Below are positions 1 through 8,591 of a stretch of 64,000 nucleotides of DNA, piece by piece. The notes beneath the pieces were generated by a model. It was not told the DNA's origin. It was given only the letters and a program-made list of their open reading frames with translations, and did not search any database. A program made the translations under genes and the position numbers. The DNA is from Opitutaceae bacterium (lineage in GTDB: Bacteria; Verrucomicrobiota; Verrucomicrobiia; Opitutales; Opitutaceae): NCBI GenBank assembly GCA_016794625.1, contig JAEUGY010000036.1:1-64000 (forward strand), in the 5' to 3' direction. Each line of letters opens with the position of its first letter. Positions within the stretch are counted from its first letter, which is position 1.

Positions 1-1
1 T

Positions 2-76
2 CTCTTCAGTTGGTGGGCGCTTTCCAGCGGGGTGGTGTTTCTCGGAGCTCGTGCCGCCCTCAAGAAGCTGGCATAA
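2..76 (+). CDS. C-terminal end of an unidentified gene (partial)
   Basis: The first bases read in frame 2 as about 24 residues, hydrophobic then basic, ending in Ala-Leu-Lys-Lys-Leu-Ala and a TAA stop at 74-76. The tail looks like a last membrane helix with a positive end, so this may be the end of an integral membrane protein. The fragment is too short to name and the frame rests only on being open to the window edge. Confidence 0.35.
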   Translation, partial: LFSWWALSSGVVFLGARAALKKLA

Positions 77-139
77 GGCGACCCACCTTCGAACCCAAGC
101 GTCCTTGGTCAACACGACGAATCCGCAGAAACACAGAAC

Positions 140-475
140 ATGGAATCTGACTGGAAAAAGTTCAGGGCGATGGTGCCGATGTTGCGGGAGAGATACCTGA
201 CCGCAACCAATGCCCGTATCGTGAACTTGTTTCGCGATCCGAAGAAGACGGAGACGGAGCACTTCTGGGATGCGATGGAGGAAATGGAGAAGCAGGCAAA
301 GGTCCTTCAGTGGTGCCTGGATGGGCATTCTCGATCCAAGATGGTGTTCTTCATGCTCACGATGATCCGCGCCGGGATGCTTCGAAAAGAGGATCTCGCC
401 GGATTCAGTGTCGAATTGCTGGCGCAGGTTGATTATGCGTTCGAGGAACGCCCGGCCGACCGATCCTCTGACTAG
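140..475 (+). CDS. Hypothetical protein, 111 aa
   Basis: I do not recognise a family. The predicted protein is soluble, helical and charged, with no signal peptide or membrane segment, and begins Met-Glu-Ser-Asp-Trp. Two amphipathic helical stretches (about residues 8-55 and 60-100) suggest a small helical bundle. The stop lies only 2 bp before the ATG of the acetyltransferase gene, so the two are probably co-transcribed. Coding is supported by the compact frame and tight junction, not by homology. Confidence 0.6.
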   Translation: MESDWKKFRAMVPMLRERYLTATNARIVNLFRDPKKTETEHFWDAMEEMEKQAKVLQWCLDGHSRSKMVFFMLTMIRAGMLRKEDLAGFSVELLAQVDYAFEERPADRSSD

Positions 476-477
476 CC

Positions 478-1011
478 ATGACCCGGATTACTCTGGAGAA
501 AGTCACCCGCTCAGATTCCGCCGATCTTTTCCGGCTCTGGTCGGACTTTGAAACGGTGAAGTTCACCAATTGGGCGCATCTGGCGTCCTCCGATCAATGC
601 GACCGAATCGTTGAGCGTATGCTCCGGCGATACGATCCGTCGACGAGCCGTGTTGGTCCTTTCGTGATCCGCTCTTCCGAGGGTGAATTTTTAGGCCTGA
701 TTGGGCTGGATGTTCCCGAGCCCTTCGAGGGTGCGCACGAGCTGTGGTATCTGATCCGACGGGATCGTTGGAACCTGGGCTATGGCGGCGCTGCCATCGC
801 CGGGGTTCTTCAAACCTTGGCCGAATTTCCGCAGGTCAAACGGATGGTCGCGACCGCCGTCGCAGCCAACATCGGCAGTTGGCGTTTGCTTGAACGAAAT
901 GGGTTCAGTCGCACCGGCCTGATCGCGGGTGGATTTGAACGCCACGGCTTGAAGCTCGATCTCTTCGAGTACGCGCGAGCGGTCCCCTCAGGCACCTTGG
1001 AGGAACGGTGA
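478..1011 (+). CDS. GNAT-family N-acetyltransferase (RimJ/RimL-like)
   Basis: A 177-residue single-domain acetyltransferase expected to move an acetyl group from acetyl-CoA to an amine of an unknown acceptor. The acetyl-CoA pyrophosphate-binding motif A is visible near residues 95-105 (Arg-Trp-Asn-Leu-Gly-Tyr-Gly-Gly). It is followed by the usual Asn-x-x-Ser-Trp-Arg-Leu-Leu-Glu-Arg-Asn-Gly-Phe segment near residue 132, typical of RimJ/RimL-type enzymes. The ATG is 2 bp after the stop of the small upstream gene. Substrate cannot be predicted; members of this group acetylate ribosomal proteins, antibiotics or small amines. Confidence 0.85.
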   Translation: MTRITLEKVTRSDSADLFRLWSDFETVKFTNWAHLASSDQCDRIVERMLRRYDPSTSRVGPFVIRSSEGEFLGLIGLDVPEPFEGAHELWYLIRRDRWNLGYGGAAIAGVLQTLAEFPQVKRMVATAVAANIGSWRLLERNGFSRTGLIAGGFERHGLKLDLFEYARAVPSGTLEER

Positions 1012-1039
1012 GGACGTGCGGTCGGGCGACCGCCGTACC

Positions 1040-1396
1040 CTAGAGATCAACGGCGACCTCAAAGCCGCCGTAGGACATCCGCTTGCAGTCGAACGGCATC
1101 GTTTTGGGATCGCAGGCGATGCCGGGATCCTTGAACACCTTCGCGTTCACCTTGTCGCGATGGGCGCGGGATTTGTAAACGATCCAGGAGAAGATGACGG
1201 TCTCACCCGGCTTGACCTTCGCAGCCTCGGGAAAGGGAACCAGACCCTCGGCCTTGCCGTCCTCGAGGATGCATTCGCGGTACTCCAGCGCACCGTGCTT
1301 GATCCAGATCTTGCCGGCGTTGGAGGCGATTTTGCGGTAGGCCGCGAGTTTCTTCTTGGGCACCGGCAGCAGGAATCCATCGATGTATTTCGGCAT
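1040..1396 (-). CDS. DUF1428 domain-containing protein
   Basis: A protein of about 118 residues of the DUF1428 family, small ferredoxin-like-fold proteins of unknown function. The family start is visible as Tyr-Ile-Asp-Gly-Phe-Leu-Leu-Pro-Val-Pro-Lys-Lys. The conserved Asp-Gly-Lys-Ala-Glu-Gly and Pro-Phe-Asp-Cys-Lys-Arg-Met-Ser-Tyr-Gly-Gly-Phe segments are also present. I chose the ATG at 1396, where family homology begins, over an upstream in-frame ATG at 1426 that would add ten unrelated residues. It converges with the acetyltransferase gene, 28 bp apart. Confidence 0.85.
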   Translation of the reverse strand: MPKYIDGFLLPVPKKKLAAYRKIASNAGKIWIKHGALEYRECILEDGKAEGLVPFPEAAKVKPGETVIFSWIVYKSRAHRDKVNAKVFKDPGIACDPKTMPFDCKRMSYGGFEVAVDL

Positions 1397-1530
1397 GGTT
1401 GGCTTGAGTTGAATGGGGGTTTGCAACGACGAGTCGAACGAGACTCAGGGGAATAGACCTTCTCGCAAAAAAAAGGGGGCGGCAAGGGTTCACGCGGAGG
1501 CGCGAAAGGTTGAAGGCGCGAAACGAGGCA

Positions 1531-1625
1531 CGGCCGCGAGGGCCGGCCCTACAATGACCCAGAGCCGCTTTCGGGGTGACGATTCCTAACGTTCACGCCT
1601 GCGGGGTCGGCGACCCCGCCTACAA
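1531..1625 (+). repeat. Two REP-like hairpins ending in CTACAA
   Basis: Two short palindromes lie in the 379-bp gap between the DUF1428 and uvrA starts. The first has arms at 1531-1535 and 1541-1545. The second is a perfect 8-bp arm pair at 1601-1608 and 1612-1619 with a 3-base loop. Both are followed within a few bases by CTACAA, so on the minus strand each reads TTGTAG and then a hairpin, the layout of bacterial REP elements. The same layout recurs in the arrays at 7596-8118, 20450-20863 and 25391-25931. Confidence 0.5.
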
Positions 1626-1701
1626 CGGGGGGCCGCACTGCACACCATGGATCGACTGGTGCTAGACGGAGCGAATGGGGTCTGCTGACACGGGCGCTGG
1701 C

Positions 1702-1731
1702 TTTAGTACCTTTAAAACAATCGGTTACAAT
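1702..1731 (+). promoter_or_regulatory. Possible sigma-70-type promoter for uvrA
   Basis: The AT-rich patch upstream of uvrA contains TACAAT at 1726-1731 and a weak TTTAGT at 1702-1707, separated by 18 bp. This is the only AT-rich stretch in the gap and sits about 45 bp before the GTG start. I see no recognisable SOS box. The match is weak and judged by eye. Confidence 0.3.
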
Positions 1732-1775
1732 CATTCCTGCCATGCGCGACCCGGACAGTTGAGTTTTTCTCCGGG

Positions 1776-4700
1776 GTGCGCTTCGTGACCAGGGTGCCTT
1801 CTGCCGTCAAGATTCGTCCCTCCGCCCAAGCCGTCGCCTCCTCTCCTTCCTCCTCACCCGCTCCGGAGTGCATCCGGTTGCGGGGGGTGCGGCAGAACAA
1901 CCTCAAGGGCTTCGATCTGGATCTGCCCTTGGGCAAGTACATCGTGGTCACGGGCCTGAGCGGCGCGGGAAAGTCGTCTCTGGTCTTCGATACGCTGCAC
2001 GCCGAGGGGCAACGGCGTTATGTCGAAACCTTCAGCGCCTATACCCGGCAGTTCCTCGACTTGCTCGACAAGCCCAAGGTCGACTCGATCGAAAACATCC
2101 GGCCGTCGATCGCGATCGAGCAGACCAACACGGTCAAAACGTCACGCTCCACGGTGGGCACGATGACGGAGCTGACGGACTTCTTCAAAGTCTGGTTCAG
2201 CCATGTCGCCGCCTGCTACGATCCCGAAACCGGCGAAAAGGTGGAGGACGACACGCCGGCGACGATTTGGGAGCGCACCCGCCTCCCTCAGGCGGGTCGC
2301 ACGGTCATCGTGGCGTTCCGGATCACGAAGCCTGAGAATCTCACCTGGACGGAGATCCTGACCAACCTGAAACAGCAGTCCTACGTGCGGGCACTCATCG
2401 CTCCGGCCGCGGGGCAGCCGTTGGTTGCTCAACGCATCGATGACTTGCTGGCGGACGGCGCCCCGCTCGCCGCCACCAAGGTGATGTTTGTGGCCCAGGA
2501 CCGCATCGTGGTGTCCGAGGACCAAACCTCGCGGTTCCTCGAGGCAACGGAGACCGCAATGCACTTCGGTCAGGGCCAGGTCCATCTGATCGATGGCACC
2601 GCCTTCACGGAAATCGGCCACTACTCGCGGGGACTGCACTCGCCGAAGACCGGCCGCACGTTTCGCGACGCCTCCCCCGCCCTTTTCTCCTTCAATTCGC
2701 CGCTCGGCGCCTGTCCCCAGTGCCGGGGTTTCGGGAGGGTCATCGACATCGACTACCGGCTGGCGATTCCCGACGCCTCGATGTCGATCGATGCCGGCGC
2801 GATCAAGTGCTGGGAGGGTGAAGTCTACGGCGAATCCAAGAAGGACCTCATCACCTTCGCCCGCAAACGGAAGATCCCGACCAACGTGCCGTTCGTCTCG
2901 CTCACCGACGAGCAGCGTTCCCTCGTGATCAATGGCGAGCCGGGTTACGGCGAGGAGGGTCGGGAATGGCCGAAGGCCTGGTACGGTCTCAAGGGCTTCT
3001 TTCGCTGGTTGGAGAAAAACACCTACAAGATGCACGTCCGCGTGTTCTTGTCGCGGTACCGTGCCTACAATCTCTGCCCGGTCTGCCAGGGCTCCCGTCT
3101 GCAGCCGGAGGCGCTCTGCTGGCAATGGCAGGGGCTCACTCTGCCCGCCCTCTACCAACTGCCGGTCTCCGACTTGCTGCAGCGCCTCGAAGGCGCGCCG
3201 GCGGCCGACCGGGGGGCGACGGCCGGGCGCGACGGCGCCGCCCACAGTGCGTCGCTCGCCTACGAGTCGATCCTCACGCGTTTGCGCTACCTGCGTCAGG
3301 TCGGGCTCGGCTACCTGACGCTCGACCGCTCCTCCAAGACACTCTCCGGCGGCGAGGTCCAGCGGGTCAACCTGACGTCCTGCCTCGGTACGTCTCTCGT
3401 CGATACGCTCTTTGTGCTCGATGAGCCGAGCGTCGGCCTGCATCCGCGCGACATCAACCGGCTGATCGCCATCATCCGTACGTTGACCGATGCCGGCAAC
3501 ACGGTGGTGGTGGTGGAGCACGACGAGGCCATGATCCGCGCCGCCGACCACATCCTGGAGGTGGGACCGGAGCCGGGTGGCCGCGGAGGTCATCTGGTGT
3601 TTCAAGGAGCCCTGCCCGCCCTGCTCGCCTCTCCAGCCAGCATCACGGGCGCCTACCTTTCCGGACGGCGGACGATTCCAGTGCGGGAAACGCGTCGCCC
3701 CGTGCCCGCGTCGCACCCCCGGCTTTCGTTCCGGGGCGTGACCAAACACAATCTGCGGCAGCTCGATGTCGCCCTCCCGCTGCAGCGGCTCGTCTGCCTG
3801 AGCGGTGTCTCCGGTTCGGGGAAGTCGACCTTGCTGGACCATGTCATTTACCAGGGTCTGCTCACCCAACGGCACCAACTGACGGAGGACGCTGCGACGA
3901 TTGAGGAGATCTCCTGTCCACAGTCGTTTTCCGACATCGTGCTGGTCGACCAGTCGCCCCTCTCGCGGACACCGCGCTCCAATCCCGCCCTCTACACCGA
4001 GGCGTGGGACCTGATTCGGGACCTCTTCGCCGACGTCCCGGAAGCGCGGGAACGCGGTTTTGGCCCGTCCAGTTTCTCCTTCAACAGCGGGGACGGTCGT
4101 TGCGATCACTGTCAGGGTCTCGGCTACGAGCGGGTCGAAATGCAGTTTCTCTCCGACGTGTTCGTGCCCTGTCCGGTCTGCGAAGGAAAACGCTTCAAGC
4201 CGGAGGTGTTGGCCATCGTCTGGAATGGGCGCTCGGTCGCCGACTTGCTGGCCGCCAGCGTGGCCGACGCCCTGCCGTTCTTCGCCGGTCAGGCGGAGAT
4301 CCAAAAGCGACTCTCGTCCCTCGCCGCCGTCGGGCTCGACTACCTCACGCTCGGGCAGCCGCTCAATACGCTGAGCGGAGGCGAGGCGCAGCGGTTGAAA
4401 CTGGTGCGGTACCTCGGCACGTTCACCGAGGACCAGCCGGCGCCGGCGCTGCTGCTCCTCGATGAGCCCACCACCGGCCTGCATCGCCACGATGTCGCAC
4501 GGCTGCTGACGGTGCTGCAGACACTGGTGGACCGGGGTCACAGTGTCGTGGTGATCGAGCATAATCTCGACGTGCTGAAGTCGGCCGATTGGATCATCGA
4601 GGTCGGTCCGGACGCCGGCGCGGGCGGCGGGCGGATCGTGGCGGAGGGTCCGCCGGAGACGGTGATCACCCGGCCCTCGGCCACCGCTCCATTCCTGGCG

Positions 4701-7574
4701 GAGGCTCTTGACGGCGCCGCTCCCGCCGCACTGGCCGCCGAAGAAGCGGCTCCGTACTCCGCAAACGCACCCTCGCATGAATTGCGGTTGATCGGCGCAC
4801 GGGAGAACAACCTCAAGGATCTCTCGATCACACTCCCGCATCGTCAGCTGGTCGTTGTGACCGGGGTTTCGGGTTCGGGCAAGTCGACCCTCGCCTTCGA
4901 CATCGTGTTCGCCGAGGGGCAGCGACGGTTCATGGAATCGATGTCCCCCTACGCCCGGCAGTTCGTGGAACAGCTGCCGCGTCCGGACATCGACCGGCTG
5001 ACCGGCATTCCACCGACGGTTGCGATCGAGCAGCGGGTGACCCGCGGTTCCCGCAAGTCGACGGTCGCCACGATCACCGAGGTGGCCCAGTATCTGCGTC
5101 TCCTTTACGCGCGCCTGGGCGTGCAGCATCATCCCGACACGGACAAACCCGTGCAGCCGCTGTCCGTCGGGCAGCTGAAGCGCCTGCTCACCCGGGTCCA
5201 GGAAACTCCCGCGGCGAAACGGTCGCGTCACCTCTATCTCTGCGCGCCGCTGGTGCGCGGCCGCAAGGGTCACCACCAACCGATCGCCACGTGGATCGAG
5301 GACCATGGGTACGAACTCATGCGGATCGACGGCCAGCTGCGCCGGGTCGACACGTTCGAGAAGCTGGACCGCTACAAGGAACACGACATCGAAGTGGTGG
5401 TCGCGGACCTGAAGGAGCTGGCCGGCTCCACCTCCCGGGCCAAGGCGACGGTAAAGGCGAAGGCCGGCCGCGCCACCGCGGCGGGTGGCCAGCCGCTGGA
5501 GGAGGCCTTGCGGCTCGGCAAGGGATCCTGCTTCCTCGCCACGCCCGACGGAACGATCCTGTCGTGGTTCTCGACCACCCGCACCGACATCGAGACCGGG
5601 GAGAGTTTTCCCGAGCTCGACCCGAAACACTTTTCCCATAATTCCCCGCGCGGCTGGTGTCCCACCTGCCGCGGACACGGCCGCGTCTTCCCCTGGATGC
5701 TGGAGACCGACGAGGACGAAAACGAGGCGGACGACCCCGCGGCGCGGTTGCGCGAGTTCGGGATCGAATCGGGCGAAGACGTATCCAGCGAGGGAACACC
5801 CTGTCCGGACTGCCTCGGCGAGCGCCTCAACCGGGTCAGCCGGGCGGTCAAACTGCACCTGCGCGGCCGGGCGGCGCCGCTGTCCCTGCCCACCCTGCTC
5901 CGGTCCACACCCTCGCGCCTGCTCGCGACCCTGAGGACCCTGGAGCTGGATGCGCGCGGCCGGCTCATCACGCAGGACATTGTGCCGCAGATTGAGGAGC
6001 GCCTGAAGTTCCTCGATCATGTCGGCCTCGGCTACCTTTCGCTCGACCGCCCGACCGAGACCCTTTCGGGCGGCGAGGCCCAGCGCATCCGGCTCGCGGC
6101 CCAGCTGGGCACCAACCTCGCCGGCGTGCTCTACGTGCTCGATGAACCGAGCATCGGGTTGCATGCCCGCGACAACGACCGGCTGATCGACACGCTCATC
6201 AGCCTGCGGGACAAGGGAAACTCGCTGCTCGTGGTCGAACACGACGACGAGCTGATGGAACGCGCCGACCGGATCGTCGACCTCGGGCCCGCCGCCGGCA
6301 TTCACGGCGGGGAACTGCTGGCCAACTGCACCCCGGCGGAGATCAAGGCGAGCGACCGTTCGCTGACCGGACTCTTCCTCGCCAAGGGTATCCCCCACCC
6401 GGTGCGCGGCACGTACCGCGACACCGCCGGCCCGGAGAAACGCCGCTCCGGGTGGCTCACGCTGCGCGGCGCCCGCTACCGGAATCTGCAGGGAATCGAC
6501 CTCGATCTTCCCCCGGGTCGCTTGATCATGGTCGCTGGGCCGAGCGGTGCCGGGAAGTCCACGTTGTTTCGCGACCTCCTGCATCCGGCGGTTACCCACG
6601 CCATCAAGACCGGTCAGGCCCGCGTGACCGGCCGGGAGTTCGTGAAGGCGACGGCCTTCGACGCCGGGGCGCTGCCGGAACCCGGTGGCCGCCCACCCGC
6701 GCCGTTCGAAGAGCTGCGCGGGGCCGACGGTTTCCGATCCGTGGTCGAGGTGGACCAGTCGCCCATTGGCAAGACTCCCCGTTCCACACCGGCCACGTAC
6801 CTGGGCATTTTTGATCTCATCCGCACGTTCTTCGCCGCGCTCCCGGAGGCTAAGATGCGCGGTTACTCCGCCGGCCGCTTCTCCTTCAACACGGCCGGCG
6901 GCCGCTGTCCCGCGTGCGAGGGCGCCGGCCGGATCAAGCTTGAGATGGCGTTCATGCCGGACACCTACCTGCCCTGTGACAACTGCCGAGGCCTGCGCTA
7001 CGGTCCGGAGCTCGCCGACGTCACGTGGAAGGGCAAGAGCATCGGTGATGTCCTGCGCCTGACCTTCGAGGAGGCGGTGGTCTTCTTTGATTTCCATTCC
7101 CAGCTCTCCCAGATCTGCCGCCTGATGGTGGATTGCGGGCTGGGATACCTCACCCTGGGTCAAAGTTCCCCCACCCTGTCCGGCGGTGAAGCCCAGCGGT
7201 TGAAGCTGGTGACCGAACTGGCCCGGGGACTTGCCAGCTACAAGGAACGCAGCCGGGGCCAGCTGCCGCGCAACCTCTACCTGCTGGAGGAGCCGACCAT
7301 CGGCCTGCACCTGAGCGACTGCGAGCGATTGATCGGTGTGCTGCACGCGCTGGTGGATCAAGGACACACCGTGGTGGTCATCGAGCATCACCTCGACCTG
7401 CTCGCCGAGGCCGACTGGATCATTGAACTCGGCCCGGATGGCGGACCGGGTGGAGGCAAGCTGCTTTACCAGGGACCGCTGGCGGGGCTGCTCAAGACCC
7501 GGGGCAGTCCGACCGCGCCGTATCTGGTCCGGCACCTACAACGGGCGGAGACACGGAAGCGCAAGGCCAGCTGA
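1776..7574 (+). CDS. uvrA: Tandem-fused excinuclease ABC subunit A (UvrA), 1932 aa
   Basis: DNA damage-recognition ATPase of nucleotide excision repair, about twice the usual 940 residues because two UvrA copies are fused. Four ABC ATPase modules are visible. Walker A motifs lie near residues 60, 676, 1029 and 1587; LSGGE signatures near 522, 865, 1430 and 1801, each followed by a Walker B and Gly-Leu-His. Cysteine pairs for zinc modules occur before each signature. Chlamydial UvrA (about 1790 residues) has the same double architecture, so this fits the PVC superphylum. In the fourth module the Walker B aspartate is Glu1838 (Leu-Leu-Glu-Glu-Pro). The GTG start at 1776 is uncertain; conserved sequence begins near residue 31. 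An antisense open frame across the gene is a codon-bias shadow. Confidence 0.93.
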   Translation: MRFVTRVPSAVKIRPSAQAVASSPSSSPAPECIRLRGVRQNNLKGFDLDLPLGKYIVVTGLSGAGKSSLVFDTLHAEGQRRYVETFSAYTRQFLDLLDKPKVDSIENIRPSIAIEQTNTVKTSRSTVGTMTELTDFFKVWFSHVAACYDPETGEKVEDDTPATIWERTRLPQAGRTVIVAFRITKPENLTWTEILTNLKQQSYVRALIAPAAGQPLVAQRIDDLLADGAPLAATKVMFVAQDRIVVSEDQTSRFLEATETAMHFGQGQVHLIDGTAFTEIGHYSRGLHSPKTGRTFRDASPALFSFNSPLGACPQCRGFGRVIDIDYRLAIPDASMSIDAGAIKCWEGEVYGESKKDLITFARKRKIPTNVPFVSLTDEQRSLVINGEPGYGEEGREWPKAWYGLKGFFRWLEKNTYKMHVRVFLSRYRAYNLCPVCQGSRLQPEALCWQWQGLTLPALYQLPVSDLLQRLEGAPAADRGATAGRDGAAHSASLAYESILTRLRYLRQVGLGYLTLDRSSKTLSGGEVQRVNLTSCLGTSLVDTLFVLDEPSVGLHPRDINRLIAIIRTLTDAGNTVVVVEHDEAMIRAADHILEVGPEPGGRGGHLVFQGALPALLASPASITGAYLSGRRTIPVRETRRPVPASHPRLSFRGVTKHNLRQLDVALPLQRLVCLSGVSGSGKSTLLDHVIYQGLLTQRHQLTEDAATIEEISCPQSFSDIVLVDQSPLSRTPRSNPALYTEAWDLIRDLFADVPEARERGFGPSSFSFNSGDGRCDHCQGLGYERVEMQFLSDVFVPCPVCEGKRFKPEVLAIVWNGRSVADLLAASVADALPFFAGQAEIQKRLSSLAAVGLDYLTLGQPLNTLSGGEAQRLKLVRYLGTFTEDQPAPALLLLDEPTTGLHRHDVARLLTVLQTLVDRGHSVVVIEHNLDVLKSADWIIEVGPDAGAGGGRIVAEGPPETVITRPSATAPFLAEALDGAAPAALAAEEAAPYSANAPSHELRLIGARENNLKDLSITLPHRQLVVVTGVSGSGKSTLAFDIVFAEGQRRFMESMSPYARQFVEQLPRPDIDRLTGIPPTVAIEQRVTRGSRKSTVATITEVAQYLRLLYARLGVQHHPDTDKPVQPLSVGQLKRLLTRVQETPAAKRSRHLYLCAPLVRGRKGHHQPIATWIEDHGYELMRIDGQLRRVDTFEKLDRYKEHDIEVVVADLKELAGSTSRAKATVKAKAGRATAAGGQPLEEALRLGKGSCFLATPDGTILSWFSTTRTDIETGESFPELDPKHFSHNSPRGWCPTCRGHGRVFPWMLETDEDENEADDPAARLREFGIESGEDVSSEGTPCPDCLGERLNRVSRAVKLHLRGRAAPLSLPTLLRSTPSRLLATLRTLELDARGRLITQDIVPQIEERLKFLDHVGLGYLSLDRPTETLSGGEAQRIRLAAQLGTNLAGVLYVLDEPSIGLHARDNDRLIDTLISLRDKGNSLLVVEHDDELMERADRIVDLGPAAGIHGGELLANCTPAEIKASDRSLTGLFLAKGIPHPVRGTYRDTAGPEKRRSGWLTLRGARYRNLQGIDLDLPPGRLIMVAGPSGAGKSTLFRDLLHPAVTHAIKTGQARVTGREFVKATAFDAGALPEPGGRPPAPFEELRGADGFRSVVEVDQSPIGKTPRSTPATYLGIFDLIRTFFAALPEAKMRGYSAGRFSFNTAGGRCPACEGAGRIKLEMAFMPDTYLPCDNCRGLRYGPELADVTWKGKSIGDVLRLTFEEAVVFFDFHSQLSQICRLMVDCGLGYLTLGQSSPTLSGGEAQRLKLVTELARGLASYKERSRGQLPRNLYLLEEPTIGLHLSDCERLIGVLHALVDQGHTVVVIEHHLDLLAEADWIIELGPDGGPGGGKLLYQGPLAGLLKTRGSPTAPYLVRHLQRAETRKRKAS

Positions 7575-7595
7575 AGTGGACCGATCGGGTCCCGT

Positions 7596-8118
7596 CGCGG
7601 CCTCAGCGAGGCCGCCTACAACGGGCACCCGCAGGGTTCTCTCCTGGAGGGCACCGCTCCGTCGGCGCCGGTTGCGCGTCGCGCACCCCCCAAACGGTCC
7701 GGCGTGGTGGCGCGTGGGCCGTCCCCGAGGCGTCGACGGAGCGACGCCCTCCAACCGAGCCCTTTGCTTCCCAAATGGGGACGTTGGGCGTCCCCAAAAT
7801 CGCGCGGCCTCAGCGAGGCCACCTACAACGGGCACCCGCAGGGTTCTCTCTTGGACGGCGACGCTCCGTCGGCGCCGGTTGCGCGTCGCGCACCCCCCAA
7901 ACGGTCCGGCGTGGTGGCGCGTGGGCCGTCCCCGCGGCGTCGACGGAGCGACGCCCTCCAACCGAGCCCTTTGCTTCCCAAATGGGGACGTTGGGCGTCC
8001 CCAAAATCGCGCGGCCTCAGCGAGGCCGCCTCCAACGGGCACCCGCAGGGTTCTCTCCTGGAGGGCGCCGCTCCGTCGGCGCCGGTTGCGCGTCGCGCAC
8101 CCCCCAAACGGTCCGGCG
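7596..8118 (+). repeat. 207-bp tandem palindromic repeat array (REP/BIME-like)
   Basis: Two full 207-bp units (7596-7802, 7803-8009) and a third cut at 109 bp (8010-8118) fill the space between the 3' ends of uvrA and the convergent response-regulator gene. Each unit carries an 8-bp-arm hairpin (7597-7615 in unit 1) followed by CTACAAC or CTCCAAC. Next come a GGAG-headed hairpin with 7-bp arms and a CTCCGT loop, and an inverted copy of that hairpin. Complete units add a hairpin based on GGGGACG/CGTCCCC. On the minus strand the heads read GTAG or GGAG. The unit length is divisible by three and stop-poor, which creates spurious open frames on both strands. The array ends at the stop codon of the next gene. 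Confidence 0.9.
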
Positions 8119-8538
8119 TCACTCGGGCGCGGTTTGGTCGTAGACCTTGGCCGCGTCCTGCACGGCCTTGATCAGATCGGGGATGGCCACGGGCTTCAGC
8201 AGGTAGCGGAAGAGCGCGGCCTCATTCACGCTGCGCAGCAACATCTCCGGCTTCATGAAACCGGTCACCAGGATGCGCTGGGTGCGTGGATACTCCTCGC
8301 GGGCCCGCACCAGGAAACTCATGCCGTTGCCTCCGGGCATGAGGTGATCACTCACGATGACCTTGAAGCTCTTCTTGTAGAGAATGAACTCGGCCTCGCG
8401 GGCCGTCGTCGCCGTGCTGACATCAAAATGCCCGGCGAGCGCGGTGGCGTACGCCTCCAGCAGCGGTCGTTCATCGTCGACCACGAGCACGGCGTCCCTT
8501 TTCTCGGTCCCGGAGAGCGAAGCGTCCGAAGCAGGCAT
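8119..8538 (-). CDS. Single-domain response regulator (receiver only)
   Basis: A 139-residue protein consisting almost entirely of a CheY-like receiver domain. Visible key residues are the acidic pair Asp21-Asp22, phospho-acceptor Asp64 (Val-Ser-Asp-His-Leu-Met-Pro-Gly), Thr92 and Lys115 in Leu-Leu-Lys-Pro. There is no output domain, so it probably relays a phosphoryl group or acts by protein contact. No histidine kinase is adjacent. Its stop codon abuts the palindromic repeat array; the upstream minus-strand gene, 53 bp away, encodes a membrane coiled-coil protein and may share a transcript. Confidence 0.88.
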   Translation of the reverse strand: MPASDASLSGTEKRDAVLVVDDERPLLEAYATALAGHFDVSTATTAREAEFILYKKSFKVIVSDHLMPGGNGMSFLVRAREEYPRTQRILVTGFMKPEMLLRSVNEAALFRYLLKPVAIPDLIKAVQDAAKVYDQTAPE

Positions 8539-8591
8539 GCTTCAGGGGTGCCAGTCGCCGCCCCGGCTGGCAAGCTCGGCGCACGGGTGGC

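Noticed and set aside
2142..7535. A 1797-codon open frame antisense to uvrA
   Set aside because: It mirrors the uvrA codon bias in a GC-rich genome, has low-complexity Arg/Gly/Val-rich sequence and no recognisable domain, while the sense strand encodes a clear UvrA.
7596..8118. Repeat array considered as a CRISPR
   Set aside because: Units are 207 bp, almost identical along their whole length, with no short repeat/unique spacer alternation and no cas genes.
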